From positions 1-64,000 of the forward strand of contig JAGWHF010000005.1 of assembly GCA_028866895.1 (NCBI GenBank): DNA of 64,000 nucleotides. Direction: 5' to 3'. Position numbers and translations under genes: made by a program. This document shows, piece by piece, positions 18,802-26,590 of the stretch (positions are counted from its first letter, which is position 1; the number at the start of each line of letters is the position of its first letter). This DNA comes from Nitrososphaerota archaeon. GTDB lineage: Archaea; Thermoproteota; Nitrososphaeria; Nitrososphaerales; Nitrosopumilaceae. The notes beneath the pieces are model-generated. The model was given only the letters and a program-made list of their open reading frames with translations, did no database searches and was not told the DNA's origin.

Positions 18802-19772
18802 TCATCAAGAGCATTTTCCAACAATGGCTGTGCGTCATATCCCCTGCCTGAGAGATCGGATGCGAATTCTTTAACAAAACCATGCACCGTGTAGATTTTT
18901 TCAGGATCACATTCCTTAACAAGCCGCAAAAGCTCGTTATAATCACAGTGATCACTGAGTGGTATCGAATAATCATGTTGCCTTGCAAAAGCGAACTTTC
19001 GGGATTGCGCCCATCCGCTAAAGCCAACGGTTATTGCATCGTAACGAGATTTCATGTGTTTAATGAAGGCGTTCTTGCCGCTGAGGTTTGGCGCGATCAT
19101 CAGCCAAGGTTTTTTTTCCAGCATGCCCGCCTTCTCCGCTTCCGAGTGCCCCATCGAATCCTTTAGGTCAACCCCAAACCTTCTGTAAACATCATTTATC
19201 CTCTTTACCGAGTCATGATAATAAGGCTCCCAATGCGAAAACATGTACGACAAGACTTGTGCCTTTCCAAGCTCGTAACCCAAAAGTATAACAGGCTTTC
19301 CCCGTGAGTAGGAATCAGAAATTATCTCGTTGACTCTTTTTATGGTGTCATCGATCTTTGGGAAGACATATTCTGGCATGCCAAATGTGCACTCCGTAAT
19401 GAGGATCTTGCATTTCGGCACCTTGGCTCCTTTCATAAATGCCCGCTCCCGCAAGCTGATATCGCCAGTGTAAAAAACCTCCTCACCAAAAAGCAAACCC
19501 CTAGCCCCAAGTATGTGGCCCGAGTCTACGAGGGTGAGGTTTTGGTACTCCTCGCTGAAGTCCCCTATTGGATATCCACGCAGTTTGGCAATCTCACTGG
19601 TTTGTTTTGACATGATTACAAGACCAGCATTTTGTCTATGTAGGTGGTCAATGTGCGCATGGGAGACAAAGGTTATCCCTCCCGCCACACCTTTCTTCGG
19701 ATCCAAATGGACCTGAGTTCCATTATGACTCGAGACTATTCCGTTCTGGGTCATTTTTACAACTTGCATCAA
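18792..19772 (-). CDS. Metallo-beta-lactamase/beta-CASP-type nuclease-like protein
   Basis: A 326-residue member of the metallo-beta-lactamase superfamily that resembles the COG1236 exonuclease group (RNA 3'-end processing and ligase-associated DNA exonucleases). The SHAHIDHLHR metal motif is near residue 36, followed by DSGHILGARG and YTGDIS. SDHCDYNELLRL and TVHGF near the end fit the beta-CASP-related terminal metal ligands. Predicted to hydrolyse DNA or RNA in the cytosol, substrate unknown. Its TATA (TTTATATC on the minus strand, 19798-19805) sits about 28 bp before the ATG. It converges on uvrC, so a repair role is possible but not shown. Confidence 0.75.
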   Translation of the reverse strand: MMQVVKMTQNGIVSSHNGTQVHLDPKKGVAGGITFVSHAHIDHLHRQNAGLVIMSKQTSEIAKLRGYPIGDFSEEYQNLTLVDSGHILGARGLLFGEEVFYTGDISLRERAFMKGAKVPKCKILITECTFGMPEYVFPKIDDTIKRVNEIISDSYSRGKPVILLGYELGKAQVLSYMFSHWEPYYHDSVKRINDVYRRFGVDLKDSMGHSEAEKAGMLEKKPWLMIAPNLSGKNAFIKHMKSRYDAITVGFSGWAQSRKFAFARQHDYSIPLSDHCDYNELLRLVKECDPEKIYTVHGFVKEFASDLSGRGYDAQPLLENALDDYL

Positions 19773-19871
19773 ACTGAGTTCTCGGAGAAGTCAATCAGAT
19801 ATAAATTGCAAGATTGACAGGTTGCAACTTTAGGTCTAGATCGGCGCACTTCTCAGAATTCAGCAGTAAGA

Positions 19872-19882
19872 GGTTTATTTAT
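19872..19882 (+). promoter_or_regulatory. TATA box that decides the purN start
   Basis: GTTTATTTATG has its centre about 27 bp before TTG 19905. This favours 19905 over the TTG at 19899 and predicts a leaderless mRNA. Confidence 0.45.
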
Positions 19883-19904
19883 GCGAAAATAAAACCGGTT
19901 GGTA

Positions 19905-20522
19905 TTGATTAATCTTGGAATATTGATATCAGGACGGGGCTCCAACATGGAAGCTATCATCAAGGCAGTCAGATTAAGGAAGATCCCCGTACGGCCAGCA
20001 ATTGTCATTTCAAACAAGCCGGAAGCATCCGGGTTGAAGATTGCTCAAAAGTACGGCGTTAAGACAGCCGTGGTTGAGAGCCCCCCCGTCAAGGGTGCAA
20101 GTTGGGAATATGACGTAAGGATAACCAAGGTGCTTGAGGATAACGGTGTCACATCAAAAAATGGGCTTGTCTGCCTTGCAGGATTTATGAGGATAATGAG
20201 TCCAGAATTTATAAGCCATTATAAGCGCAGAATCCTGAACATACATCCCGCAATTCTGCCTGCCTTTCCAGGCCTGCACGCCCAGCGACAGGCCATAGAA
20301 TATGGCGTCAAGTATTCAGGTTGTACGGTCCATTTTGTAGATGAGGGCGTCGACACTGGGCCAATAATTCTCCAAGCCGTTGTGAGAGTGAAAAATGACG
20401 ACACCGAGGAGAGTCTTTCGAAGCGGATACTGAAGGAGGAGCACAAAATTTATCCGGAGGCAGTAAAACTGTTCGTAGAGGGAAGGATAAGAACGGATGG
20501 AAGAAGAACTTTGACTCGTTAG
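19905..20522 (+). CDS. purN: Phosphoribosylglycinamide formyltransferase
   Basis: Catalyses transfer of a formyl group from 10-formyltetrahydrofolate to GAR in purine synthesis. The N-terminus reads INLGILISGRGSNMEAI after the TTG start, as in PurN. Catalytic residues are in HPAILPAFPGLHAQRQAIEYG, and the folate-site segment GCTVHFVDEGVDTGPII follows. About 205 residues is the usual length. It is followed by folD and 5-formyl-THF cyclo-ligase on the same strand and purD on the other, a local one-carbon/purine block. Its presence implies a folate-type C1 carrier rather than only methanopterin. Confidence 0.93.
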   Translation: MINLGILISGRGSNMEAIIKAVRLRKIPVRPAIVISNKPEASGLKIAQKYGVKTAVVESPPVKGASWEYDVRITKVLEDNGVTSKNGLVCLAGFMRIMSPEFISHYKRRILNIHPAILPAFPGLHAQRQAIEYGVKYSGCTVHFVDEGVDTGPIILQAVVRVKNDDTEESLSKRILKEEHKIYPEAVKLFVEGRIRTDGRRTLTR

Positions 20523-20839
20523 GAATCTGGCCCCCCGAAGAAATAGATGACAACAAGATCAGTTGTGTTACCGTGAAACTTGTGCTCAGTGTTTTTTGTT
20601 ACTAAATACGCCATTCCAGGCGAAATTCCATAGTCCTTGCCTCCAACTTTTAAAAAACCATCACCTCTCACAACATAATATATCTCGTCACTGTCATGTG
20701 TAGACTGGGTGTCTTTCTCTCCGGGGGCAAGCCTCAGGATCCCGGCGGCGATTGTTTCGCGGTTCACGAACGTATGGAAATAGTGCTTTCCGCCAGCGAT
20801 TTTTTTAACATATTCATTGGTATCAAACTCCATCTTCAT
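20519..20839 (-). CDS. Small cupin-fold protein
   Basis: A single-domain cupin of 106 residues. Motif 1 is approximated by HDSDEIYYVVRG around residues 50-61 and motif 2 by GISPGMAYLVTKNTEHKFHG at 70-90. These supply likely metal ligands (His/Glu and His). The enzyme or sensor activity cannot be told from sequence. The minus-strand TATA (AAATTAATCC near 20860-20870) is about 26 bp before the ATG, so the start is well supported. The stop overlaps the convergent purN stop by 4 nt. Confidence 0.75.
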   Translation of the reverse strand: MKMEFDTNEYVKKIAGGKHYFHTFVNRETIAAGILRLAPGEKDTQSTHDSDEIYYVVRGDGFLKVGGKDYGISPGMAYLVTKNTEHKFHGNTTDLVVIYFFGGPDS

Positions 20840-20974
20840 TTAACATGAATACCAATTTGGATTAATTTAATTTATGGTCAATTTCGTCTGCTTCGACCTG
20901 TGCAATCTAATTATCATGCAAACTTCCCACAACGCTGTCATATCAGCCATAATGCGGGAGAACCGGCCTCCAAG

Positions 20975-20983
20975 GATTAAATA
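20975..20983 (+). promoter_or_regulatory. TATA box that decides the folD start
   Basis: GATTAAATA lies directly against TTG 20984 but has its centre 29 bp before TTG 21008. This places transcription start near 21005 and argues for the inner start. Confidence 0.4.
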
Positions 20984-21007
20984 TTGAGCAACCTAACCCA
21001 AAAATGT

Positions 21008-21895
21008 TTGACTGGTCAGAAGTTGGATGGCATCCTAGTTGCAAACACGGTTAAAGATAGAATCAGAATATCCGTCGAAGAGCTTGGGAAAGAAGGAATC
21101 GAACCTTGCCTAGCAACCATCCTGATCGGGGAAGATCCAGCTTCGACATCATATGTTACCAGCAAACAGAAAGACTGCGCCGATGTAGGGATCCATACAA
21201 AAGACCACAGACTGCCACAGAATTTCTCCCAAGCGGAACTTGGAGAACTCATCGAACTTTTAAACAGAGACAAGACAGTACATGGGATTCTGGTCCAGCT
21301 GCCTCTCCCTAAACAACTGGATGAGTTTGAGGTGATAAGCAAGATATCGCCAGTCAAGGATGTTGATGGCCTCACGCCATTCAATTCAGGTCTTTTGGCC
21401 TCTGAAAGAGCCCTTCTAAAACCATGCACTCCATCTGGAATTATGGAAATTCTCGATTTTTACAAAATTAACGTGGCCGGAAGACATGCAGTGATTATCA
21501 ACCGGAGCAATCTGGTAGGAAAACCGCTTTACCACCTCATGCTTGAGAAAGATGCCACTGTCACCACATGCCATTCAAAGACTCCGGATCTCAAGTCCTT
21601 CTGCCTTGATGCAGACATTCTGGTTTCAGCTGTGGGAAACAGGGACAAATTTACTCTTACGGCAGACATGGTCAAGGAGGACGCAGTAGTAATTGATGTA
21701 GGCACAAGCAGGATTGCCGGCAGGGTTTCGGGGGATGTAGATTACCCCAATGTAATAGAAAAGGCCTCCTATGTTACTCCAGTTCCGGGTGGTGTAGGCC
21801 CGATGACAAGAGCGATGCTTTTAAAAAACACCATTACGGCAGCTTCAACCAGTAAGGAAATTGTCGCACATGGTAGAGAAAGCACGTCTCCGTAA
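21008..21895 (+). CDS. folD: Methylenetetrahydrofolate dehydrogenase/cyclohydrolase
   Basis: A bifunctional enzyme interconverting 5,10-methylene-THF and 10-formyl-THF, which feeds purN. Family motifs are TSYVTSKQKDCADVGI with the catalytic Lys, GILVQLPLPKQ, KDVDGLTPFN, and the C-terminal VTPVPGGVGPMTRAML. The dinucleotide site INRSNLVGKPL is present. From TTG 21008 the protein has 295 residues, starting TGQKLDGILVA; an upstream TTG at 20984 would add 8 residues. The 3' end overlaps the cyclo-ligase gene by 26 nt from its ATG, which indicates translational coupling. Confidence 0.94.
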   Translation: MTGQKLDGILVANTVKDRIRISVEELGKEGIEPCLATILIGEDPASTSYVTSKQKDCADVGIHTKDHRLPQNFSQAELGELIELLNRDKTVHGILVQLPLPKQLDEFEVISKISPVKDVDGLTPFNSGLLASERALLKPCTPSGIMEILDFYKINVAGRHAVIINRSNLVGKPLYHLMLEKDATVTTCHSKTPDLKSFCLDADILVSAVGNRDKFTLTADMVKEDAVVIDVGTSRIAGRVSGDVDYPNVIEKASYVTPVPGGVGPMTRAMLLKNTITAASTSKEIVAHGRESTSP

Positions 21896-22427
21896 GCTGC
21901 TTTTGGATCAGCGGGACGGTCTCTCTCCAGACTTTATAGGAATTGCAAGTAGCAAGATACAGGAAAACCTAAGAAAGATAGATTATTACAGAAACGCAAA
22001 AATCATCGGCGCCTACCATTCAGTGGGAAGCGAAGTCCGCACCCAAGGAATAATACAAGAGATACTTAACGCCGGTAAGGAACTAGCGCTACCGAAAGTC
22101 GAGAGAAATGATCTTGTTTTCAAAAAGATTTCTAACATGTCAGACCTAGAGATTGGCAATTTTTCTGTAATGGAGCCAAAGGAACGCTGTGAGGCAGCAA
22201 AAAAGATCGACGTCATCATAGTCCCCGCCATTGCCCTAACAAGGGAAGGATATAGGCTCGGCTATGGTTTCGGCTATTATGACAGGTACCTTCACAACAA
22301 ACGGTCAAAAAAGATCGCACTTTCCTTTTCCAAACAAGTTGTGAAATCAATTCCTCATGACAATCACGATATAAAGGTGGATGCTATTGTTACAGAGGAT
22401 GAGGTCATAATTCCTGCCGAAGGATAA
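21870..22427 (+). CDS. 5-formyltetrahydrofolate cyclo-ligase
   Basis: ATP-dependent conversion of 5-formyl-THF to 5,10-methenyl-THF, a salvage step of folate C1 metabolism. About 185 residues from ATG 21870 match the family (MTHFS/YgfA). Recognisable parts are the basic N-terminus (KARLRKLLLDQRDGLS), the HSVGSEVRT segment, and the C-terminal GYRLGYGFGYYDRYLHN, which is the ATP-binding signature. The gene begins inside folD. Together with purN and folD it keeps the formyl-folate pool available for purine synthesis. Confidence 0.9.
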   Translation: MVEKARLRKLLLDQRDGLSPDFIGIASSKIQENLRKIDYYRNAKIIGAYHSVGSEVRTQGIIQEILNAGKELALPKVERNDLVFKKISNMSDLEIGNFSVMEPKERCEAAKKIDVIIVPAIALTREGYRLGYGFGYYDRYLHNKRSKKIALSFSKQVVKSIPHDNHDIKVDAIVTEDEVIIPAEG

Positions 22428-22644
22428 AAATAGACCCCACGTGTTGAATGACATCTTTCTGGCTAGTCATTTTTGTGTAACTGCATAGTTCTTCAGGTAT
22501 GCCATGCTCAAATTCGCAAATTTAAATAGTGACAACTGATCTGAATGCGTTAGGACACCTACAAATCATGAGATTACGGAGTGGGATTGTTGATACATGA
22601 ACTATAATGATCTACTTTTTATCTTATCATTACGAATATAATGC
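22428..22644. other. AT-rich intergenic stretch with promoter-like elements
   Basis: No reading frame longer than about 12 codons looks real here. A TATA-like AATTTAAATAG sits near 22516-22526 and a second AT-rich element near 22614-22622, either of which could drive the GC-rich block that follows. Confidence 0.4.
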
Positions 22645-22990
22645 AGATAACAAACACCGAGCAACAATACCGGCCAACAAGTGGTTGTCGGTAGACCGAT
22701 GATCAAAGGATTGTCGAGCAAGGTGGGGATTATCAAAGTAACCGTCCGACCGGCACAGGTGAAGATACGCTTGTCGAATACGGAGATTAGGCGAAGGCTT
22801 GAATCTTCTGGCCAGACAATCGTTCGTCGGCGCCCAAACGCGGGAGACTGGAATACAGGAAACCTGAAGGGTGTCGATGAGGGCAAACCGAGAGGCGACG
22901 AGGATGCAAAACCGCGGCGTTGCTACAAAGGAAAGCCACATTCCACCGAATGTCGGGCGGTTTCAGACTATCAGACAGATACTTCCTAGA
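22645..22990 (+). ncRNA. Candidate structured RNA (GC-rich non-coding block)
   Basis: Between the cyclo-ligase and purD lies a 600-bp gap. Its left half (22441-22680) is about 36% GC and its right part (22681-22980) about 54%, counted by hand. A sharp GC rise in an intergenic region is typical of stable RNA genes in AT-richer archaea. Short hairpins are visible, for example CAGG-AAA-CCTG at about 22857-22867 and CATTC-CACC-GAATG at about 22939-22952. CTTTTTATC near 22614-22622 could be its TATA box. A 102-residue plus-strand frame (GTG 22681-22989) is open but Arg/Gly-rich without a clear fold. I found no decisive RNase P or SRP RNA motif, so identity and strand are open. Confidence 0.4.
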
Positions 22991-23028
22991 ACGTCGTAAC
23001 TCTGCACCGATCTTAGGTCAAGGACCGG

Positions 23029-24297
23029 TTATTTCGTAACGACAATCCCTTTCTTGCCTATGTCAGTCCTGCAGAATTTGCTTGGCCAGCTTATCTCCGA
23101 GACTCTGCGGTAAGCCTTAGAGATAGCCTCTTGAAGCGTATTCCCCGTTGCTGTAATTCCAAGGACCCTTCCCCCATCTGTCAGAACCCTGCCGCTTTCA
23201 ACCCTAGTGCCCGCATGAAAGACAATTGAATCGCGATCTTCCACGTCAAGTCCTAAAATTTCCTCACCTTTCGGGTAGGATTCTGGATAGCCTTTTGCAA
23301 CCATTACCACACAGACTGCGCTTTTGTCGTCCCATGAAATTTCCGGCAGGCTAGAAAGGTTGCCATGTATACAAGCTTGCACATATTCCAACAAATCAGA
23401 CTTCATTCGCACCATTATTGGCTGACATTCTGGATCTCCCATCCTTGCATTGAACTCCAGTACAAAGGGTTTTCCCTCGCTAATCATTATTCCCGCATAC
23501 AAGAATCCCTTGAATGGTATTCCTTCTTTTTTCATCGACGATATTGTCTTTTCGATAATTTTTTGCTGAATTTCTTTCGCAAGATCATCGTCAACAATTG
23601 GTGCAGGCGAGTAGGCGCCCATACCACCCGTGTTAGGCCCCAAGTCACCATCATATGCCCTTTTATGATCCTGACTGGTGGCCATAGGATAGGCCGTGTT
23701 CCCATCAGATATGGCTATATATGATAACTCTATACCGTCTAACTTTTCCTCCAGAATTATCCTATTTCCTGCAGAGCCATACTTTTTTTCGACCAATATC
23801 TCATCAATTGCTTTTATAACCTCTTGCTGATTACTGCAAACCACCACGCCTTTACCTGCCGCAAGTCCGTCAGCCTTTACCACAAGGGGATGATTCACAG
23901 ATTTCGCATATTCCTTTGCCTTGACTGCCTCGTCGAAGATTTCAAATCTTGCCGTAGGTATGCCGTTTCGTTTCATGAAATTTTTTGCCCATATCTTGCT
24001 TGACTCTAGCTGTGCTGCCGTCCTCGTAGGACCAAATATTGGAAGCCCTTTTTTCTCAAACGCATCCACAATTCCCATTGCAAGAGGGGTTTCTGGCCCC
24101 ACCACCGTCAGGCATCGGTTTTTCTCTGCAAACTGGGCAAGTTTTTCAATATCATCAGCCTTCACGTCAACATTATTTTTGGTACCGCCGTTTCCGGGGG
24201 CAAAATAAACAGAATCTACCCCAGGGCTTGCGGAGAGCTTCCAGCCAAGCGCATGTTCCCGCCCTCCTGAGCCTACAATCAAAATGTTAATCAACAA
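23029..24297 (-). CDS. purD: Phosphoribosylamine-glycine ligase
   Basis: ATP-dependent synthesis of GAR, the step just before purN. The 422-residue ATP-grasp enzyme starts at a TTG (24297 or 24294) and reads INILIVGSGGREHALGW. Further motifs are VGPETPLAMGIVDAF, KADGLAAGKGVVVC, SQDHKRAYDGDLGPNTGGMGAYSPAP and FVLEFNARMGDPECQ, all standard for PurD. It is transcribed towards the candidate RNA block and stops within a few tens of bases of it. It lies on the opposite strand from purN/folD, so the purine genes here are clustered but not in one operon. Confidence 0.95.
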   Translation of the reverse strand: MLINILIVGSGGREHALGWKLSASPGVDSVYFAPGNGGTKNNVDVKADDIEKLAQFAEKNRCLTVVGPETPLAMGIVDAFEKKGLPIFGPTRTAAQLESSKIWAKNFMKRNGIPTARFEIFDEAVKAKEYAKSVNHPLVVKADGLAAGKGVVVCSNQQEVIKAIDEILVEKKYGSAGNRIILEEKLDGIELSYIAISDGNTAYPMATSQDHKRAYDGDLGPNTGGMGAYSPAPIVDDDLAKEIQQKIIEKTISSMKKEGIPFKGFLYAGIMISEGKPFVLEFNARMGDPECQPIMVRMKSDLLEYVQACIHGNLSSLPEISWDDKSAVCVVMVAKGYPESYPKGEEILGLDVEDRDSIVFHAGTRVESGRVLTDGGRVLGITATGNTLQEAISKAYRRVSEISWPSKFCRTDIGKKGIVVTK

Positions 24298-24394
24298 ACT
24301 CCATGTCTGCTACTACCTATAAAAGCTAAGGACTCGTCCATTGTATTTCAATTCCTTGAGTAAGCTTGATTAACGATTGAAGAAATTACAAATT

Positions 24395-24691
24395 ATGAGT
24401 AACATAGATTCCGGCAAAAATGTCTTTCTTTTCGTACATGGGAGGAGAGACCTAGAACAGAAGGCGGTGGAAGCTCTTGTATCAAATGGTTTTTCAAAAG
24501 ACAAAATAATTTCTGCCAAACCCGATGCGGTAGGTTCCGTCGGCGATTACATGGCTATGTTATGGATGCCCCCGAATCCAGACCACATCAAGATACAAAA
24601 GATCACCAAGGTGGAACCTGTAAAACCTGAGGGGATGATAGGACTGTGGAAGGGCGTTGGAAAAGAAGACCTCTTTACGGTGAAGCTTTGA
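24395..24691 (+). CDS. Small hypothetical protein
   Basis: A protein of 98 residues from ATG 24395 (a TTG at 24377 would add six). It begins SNIDSGKNVFLFVHGRRD, followed by a helix (EQKAVEALVSNGF) and a Pro/Lys-rich second half ending GVGKEDLFTVKL. The layout suggests a small alpha/beta protein. I do not recognise the family, see no catalytic motif, and its neighbours purD and endonuclease V do not point to a shared role. Confidence 0.5.
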   Translation: MSNIDSGKNVFLFVHGRRDLEQKAVEALVSNGFSKDKIISAKPDAVGSVGDYMAMLWMPPNPDHIKIQKITKVEPVKPEGMIGLWKGVGKEDLFTVKL

Positions 24692-24795
24692 TAAAGGTTA
24701 AATGCGAAGATTAGAGTTTGAAATAGAATACTTTTTCTGTTTCATTCGCCTTCACCCATGATTGAGGCATATTGCAATCAAATCTACCTTCAATC

Positions 24796-25464
24796 ATGGA
24801 AAAATTGGTGTCCGAGATGGCTCAAAACGGAACTGAATGTGCTAAAACAAAAAAAATCCAGGAATTTCTAAGCTCCAAGGTAATAACTACGGACCATTTC
24901 AAAAAGGCACAAATTGTCTGCGGAGTGGATGTTTCATACGTGGATCAATGTGCCTTTGCAGCTGCAATAACTCTTGATGTCAAATCTCTTCAGATCATAG
25001 AACATTCGATCTCCACAACAAGAGTCACCACACCATACATGCCAGGGCTATTGATGTTGCGTGAATCAAGGGCGGCACTTTCTGCAATAGACGGATTAAG
25101 GGAGGATTTTGATCTTTTGATGGTTGATGCCAACGGGAGGCTCCATCCGCGCAAGTTTGGCCTTGCATGCTTTCTTGGTGTGGCCCTTGACAAGCCCACC
25201 ATAGGCATTGCCAAAGGTCTGCTATGTGGACAGGTGGAAGGAGTTTGCGTAAAACTAGAAGGCGAAAAACTGGCCCACATTATTGAAAAGCGAAAAGGCA
25301 AGAGGATATTTGTGAGTATTGGGAACAAGATAAGTTTGAAAACGGCAACAAGCCTTGCTGAATCGATGATAAAAGACCATGAATGGCTTCCAGAGCCATT
25401 ACGTCTTGCTGACAGATTTTCGAGACAGGCAGCGTCTACAAACCAAAACTCCAACAAAAAATAA
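24796..25464 (+). CDS. nfi: Endonuclease V
   Basis: Cleaves DNA next to deoxyinosine (and, in some homologues, RNA inosine), protecting against adenine deamination. Family features are the catalytic Asp in CGVDVSYVD, the strand with PYMPGLLMLRES, and DANGRLHPRKFGLACFLG, where DxxGxxHPRxxGxA is the diagnostic motif. GIAKGLLCG and SIGNKISLKTA follow. I choose ATG 24796; a TTG at 24772 would add 8 residues. About 222 residues matches the family. It lies near other repair-type genes but is separately transcribed. Confidence 0.9.
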   Translation: MEKLVSEMAQNGTECAKTKKIQEFLSSKVITTDHFKKAQIVCGVDVSYVDQCAFAAAITLDVKSLQIIEHSISTTRVTTPYMPGLLMLRESRAALSAIDGLREDFDLLMVDANGRLHPRKFGLACFLGVALDKPTIGIAKGLLCGQVEGVCVKLEGEKLAHIIEKRKGKRIFVSIGNKISLKTATSLAESMIKDHEWLPEPLRLADRFSRQAASTNQNSNKK

Positions 25465-25465
25465 A

Positions 25466-25780
25466 CTAAAGATCATCACTTATTGTATCCCTGACGAGTG
25501 CTGTGATGAAACTTTCAAATTCGGAATCGGAGAATTTTACAATTTCAATTTTGTTCCTCTCTTTCGCAGATTGTACCGCTTTGAGATGATAGCACTCCCC
25601 TCCCGTGCTCATAATTTTGAAGTAAAAATCCTCACAAGAACAGAAATCCAAATCCGGTTCAAGCCAGTGTTCGTTTTCCTTGCCCACCACCGTCCAGACC
25701 TTCCTACCACTTGGTTCAAAATGGTGGAGCTTCACACCCATAGAGGATACAACTGATTCTACGTCGCCCCTTACTTTCAC
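25466..25780 (-). CDS. SWIM-type zinc-finger protein
   Basis: A 104-residue protein containing the SWIM signature C-x-C-x(n)-C-x-H. CSC lies near residue 47 (DFCSCEDFYFK) and CYH near residue 63 (GGECYHLKAVQSA). SWIM modules bind zinc and mediate DNA or protein contacts, and a Shu2-like role in recombination is known from eukaryotes and proposed for archaea. The gene converges on endonuclease V with one base between stops, and its other neighbour is a phosphoesterase. A repair function is a guess from context. Confidence 0.65.
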   Translation of the reverse strand: MKVRGDVESVVSSMGVKLHHFEPSGRKVWTVVGKENEHWLEPDLDFCSCEDFYFKIMSTGGECYHLKAVQSAKERNKIEIVKFSDSEFESFITALVRDTISDDL

Positions 25781-25815
25781 AAGAATTTAATTTAAAACTA
25801 GACCTATAATCCTTG

Positions 25816-26562
25816 ATGATATCGACAAGAATCGTCAAATCGGCTCCCGCACTCATCATGGAGGCGGAGAAAAAGTACCTTATTGTAACTGACCTCCACA
25901 TAGGATTCGAGACAAGAATCGTGCAAAATGACATACATGTTGACCCAAGAGAGATCATCGAAGAGACGGTTTGCGAGTTGGAGGAGTTGATAAGATCTCA
26001 AAACCCAGATACGCTTTTGCTACTAGGCGATGTCAAGTCAAGTATAGATGCCGTATCAAAAATAGAATGGCAAGCAGTTCCTCTGTTCTTCGAGATAGGA
26101 AAAAAGATAGAAACCATGGTAATACCAGGCAATCATGATGGAAATTTGCAAAGACTGGTCCCCGAATGGGTATCCATGTCAAGTTCTTCAGGGCTTGTAA
26201 TTGGGGATGTACTTCTCACACATGGCCATGTAATGCCTTCAGAAAACCTAGCGGATGTGAATAAGATAATCATGGGACATGTACACCCAGTATTCTTTCA
26301 AGAGGGCTCCGTCCTGGATGGACAGAGGGTATGGATCTCAATAAAAGCGAAAAAAAGAGAAATATTCCCATCATCCCATGGGGAACTGGACATCATCATC
26401 GTGCCATCATTTAACAGATATTTTTATGCCGCGTATAAGAGGAGCCACAAACGATCCATATCACCCATTATAGAGGCCATCAAGAAACCTCTTTCCGCAA
26501 AGATTACCACTCTTGATGGTTCAATCATTGGCAATGAAACAATGTTGCAAACCGTCCTTTAG
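25816..26562 (+). CDS. Archaeal metallophosphoesterase
   Basis: A calcineurin-like phosphoesterase of 248 residues, close to the archaeal family seen in methanogens (MJ0037 type). All metal motifs are visible: VTDLHIGFE near residue 26, LLGDVKSS near 72, PGNHDGN near 104, LTHGHVMP near 132 and MGHVHPVF near 151. The start is ATG 25816, placed by a TATA-like AATTTAATTTAAAA about 26 bp upstream; the TTG one codon earlier is less likely. The substrate is unknown (nucleotides, DNA or phosphoproteins in the wider family). Confidence 0.8.
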   Translation: MISTRIVKSAPALIMEAEKKYLIVTDLHIGFETRIVQNDIHVDPREIIEETVCELEELIRSQNPDTLLLLGDVKSSIDAVSKIEWQAVPLFFEIGKKIETMVIPGNHDGNLQRLVPEWVSMSSSSGLVIGDVLLTHGHVMPSENLADVNKIIMGHVHPVFFQEGSVLDGQRVWISIKAKKREIFPSSHGELDIIIVPSFNRYFYAAYKRSHKRSISPIIEAIKKPLSAKITTLDGSIIGNETMLQTVL

Positions 26563-26590
26563 ATTCCTCACCGATGAAGATCATTGTAGT

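Noticed and set aside
20874-20984. A 36-37-residue plus-strand frame ending at the folD start
   Set aside because: The only good TATA box there has the correct spacing for the minus-strand cupin gene, and the peptide lacks clear protein character.
22602-22886. Minus-strand frames across the GC-rich block
   Set aside because: They are antisense openings of a GC-rich region with unlikely composition and no promoter.
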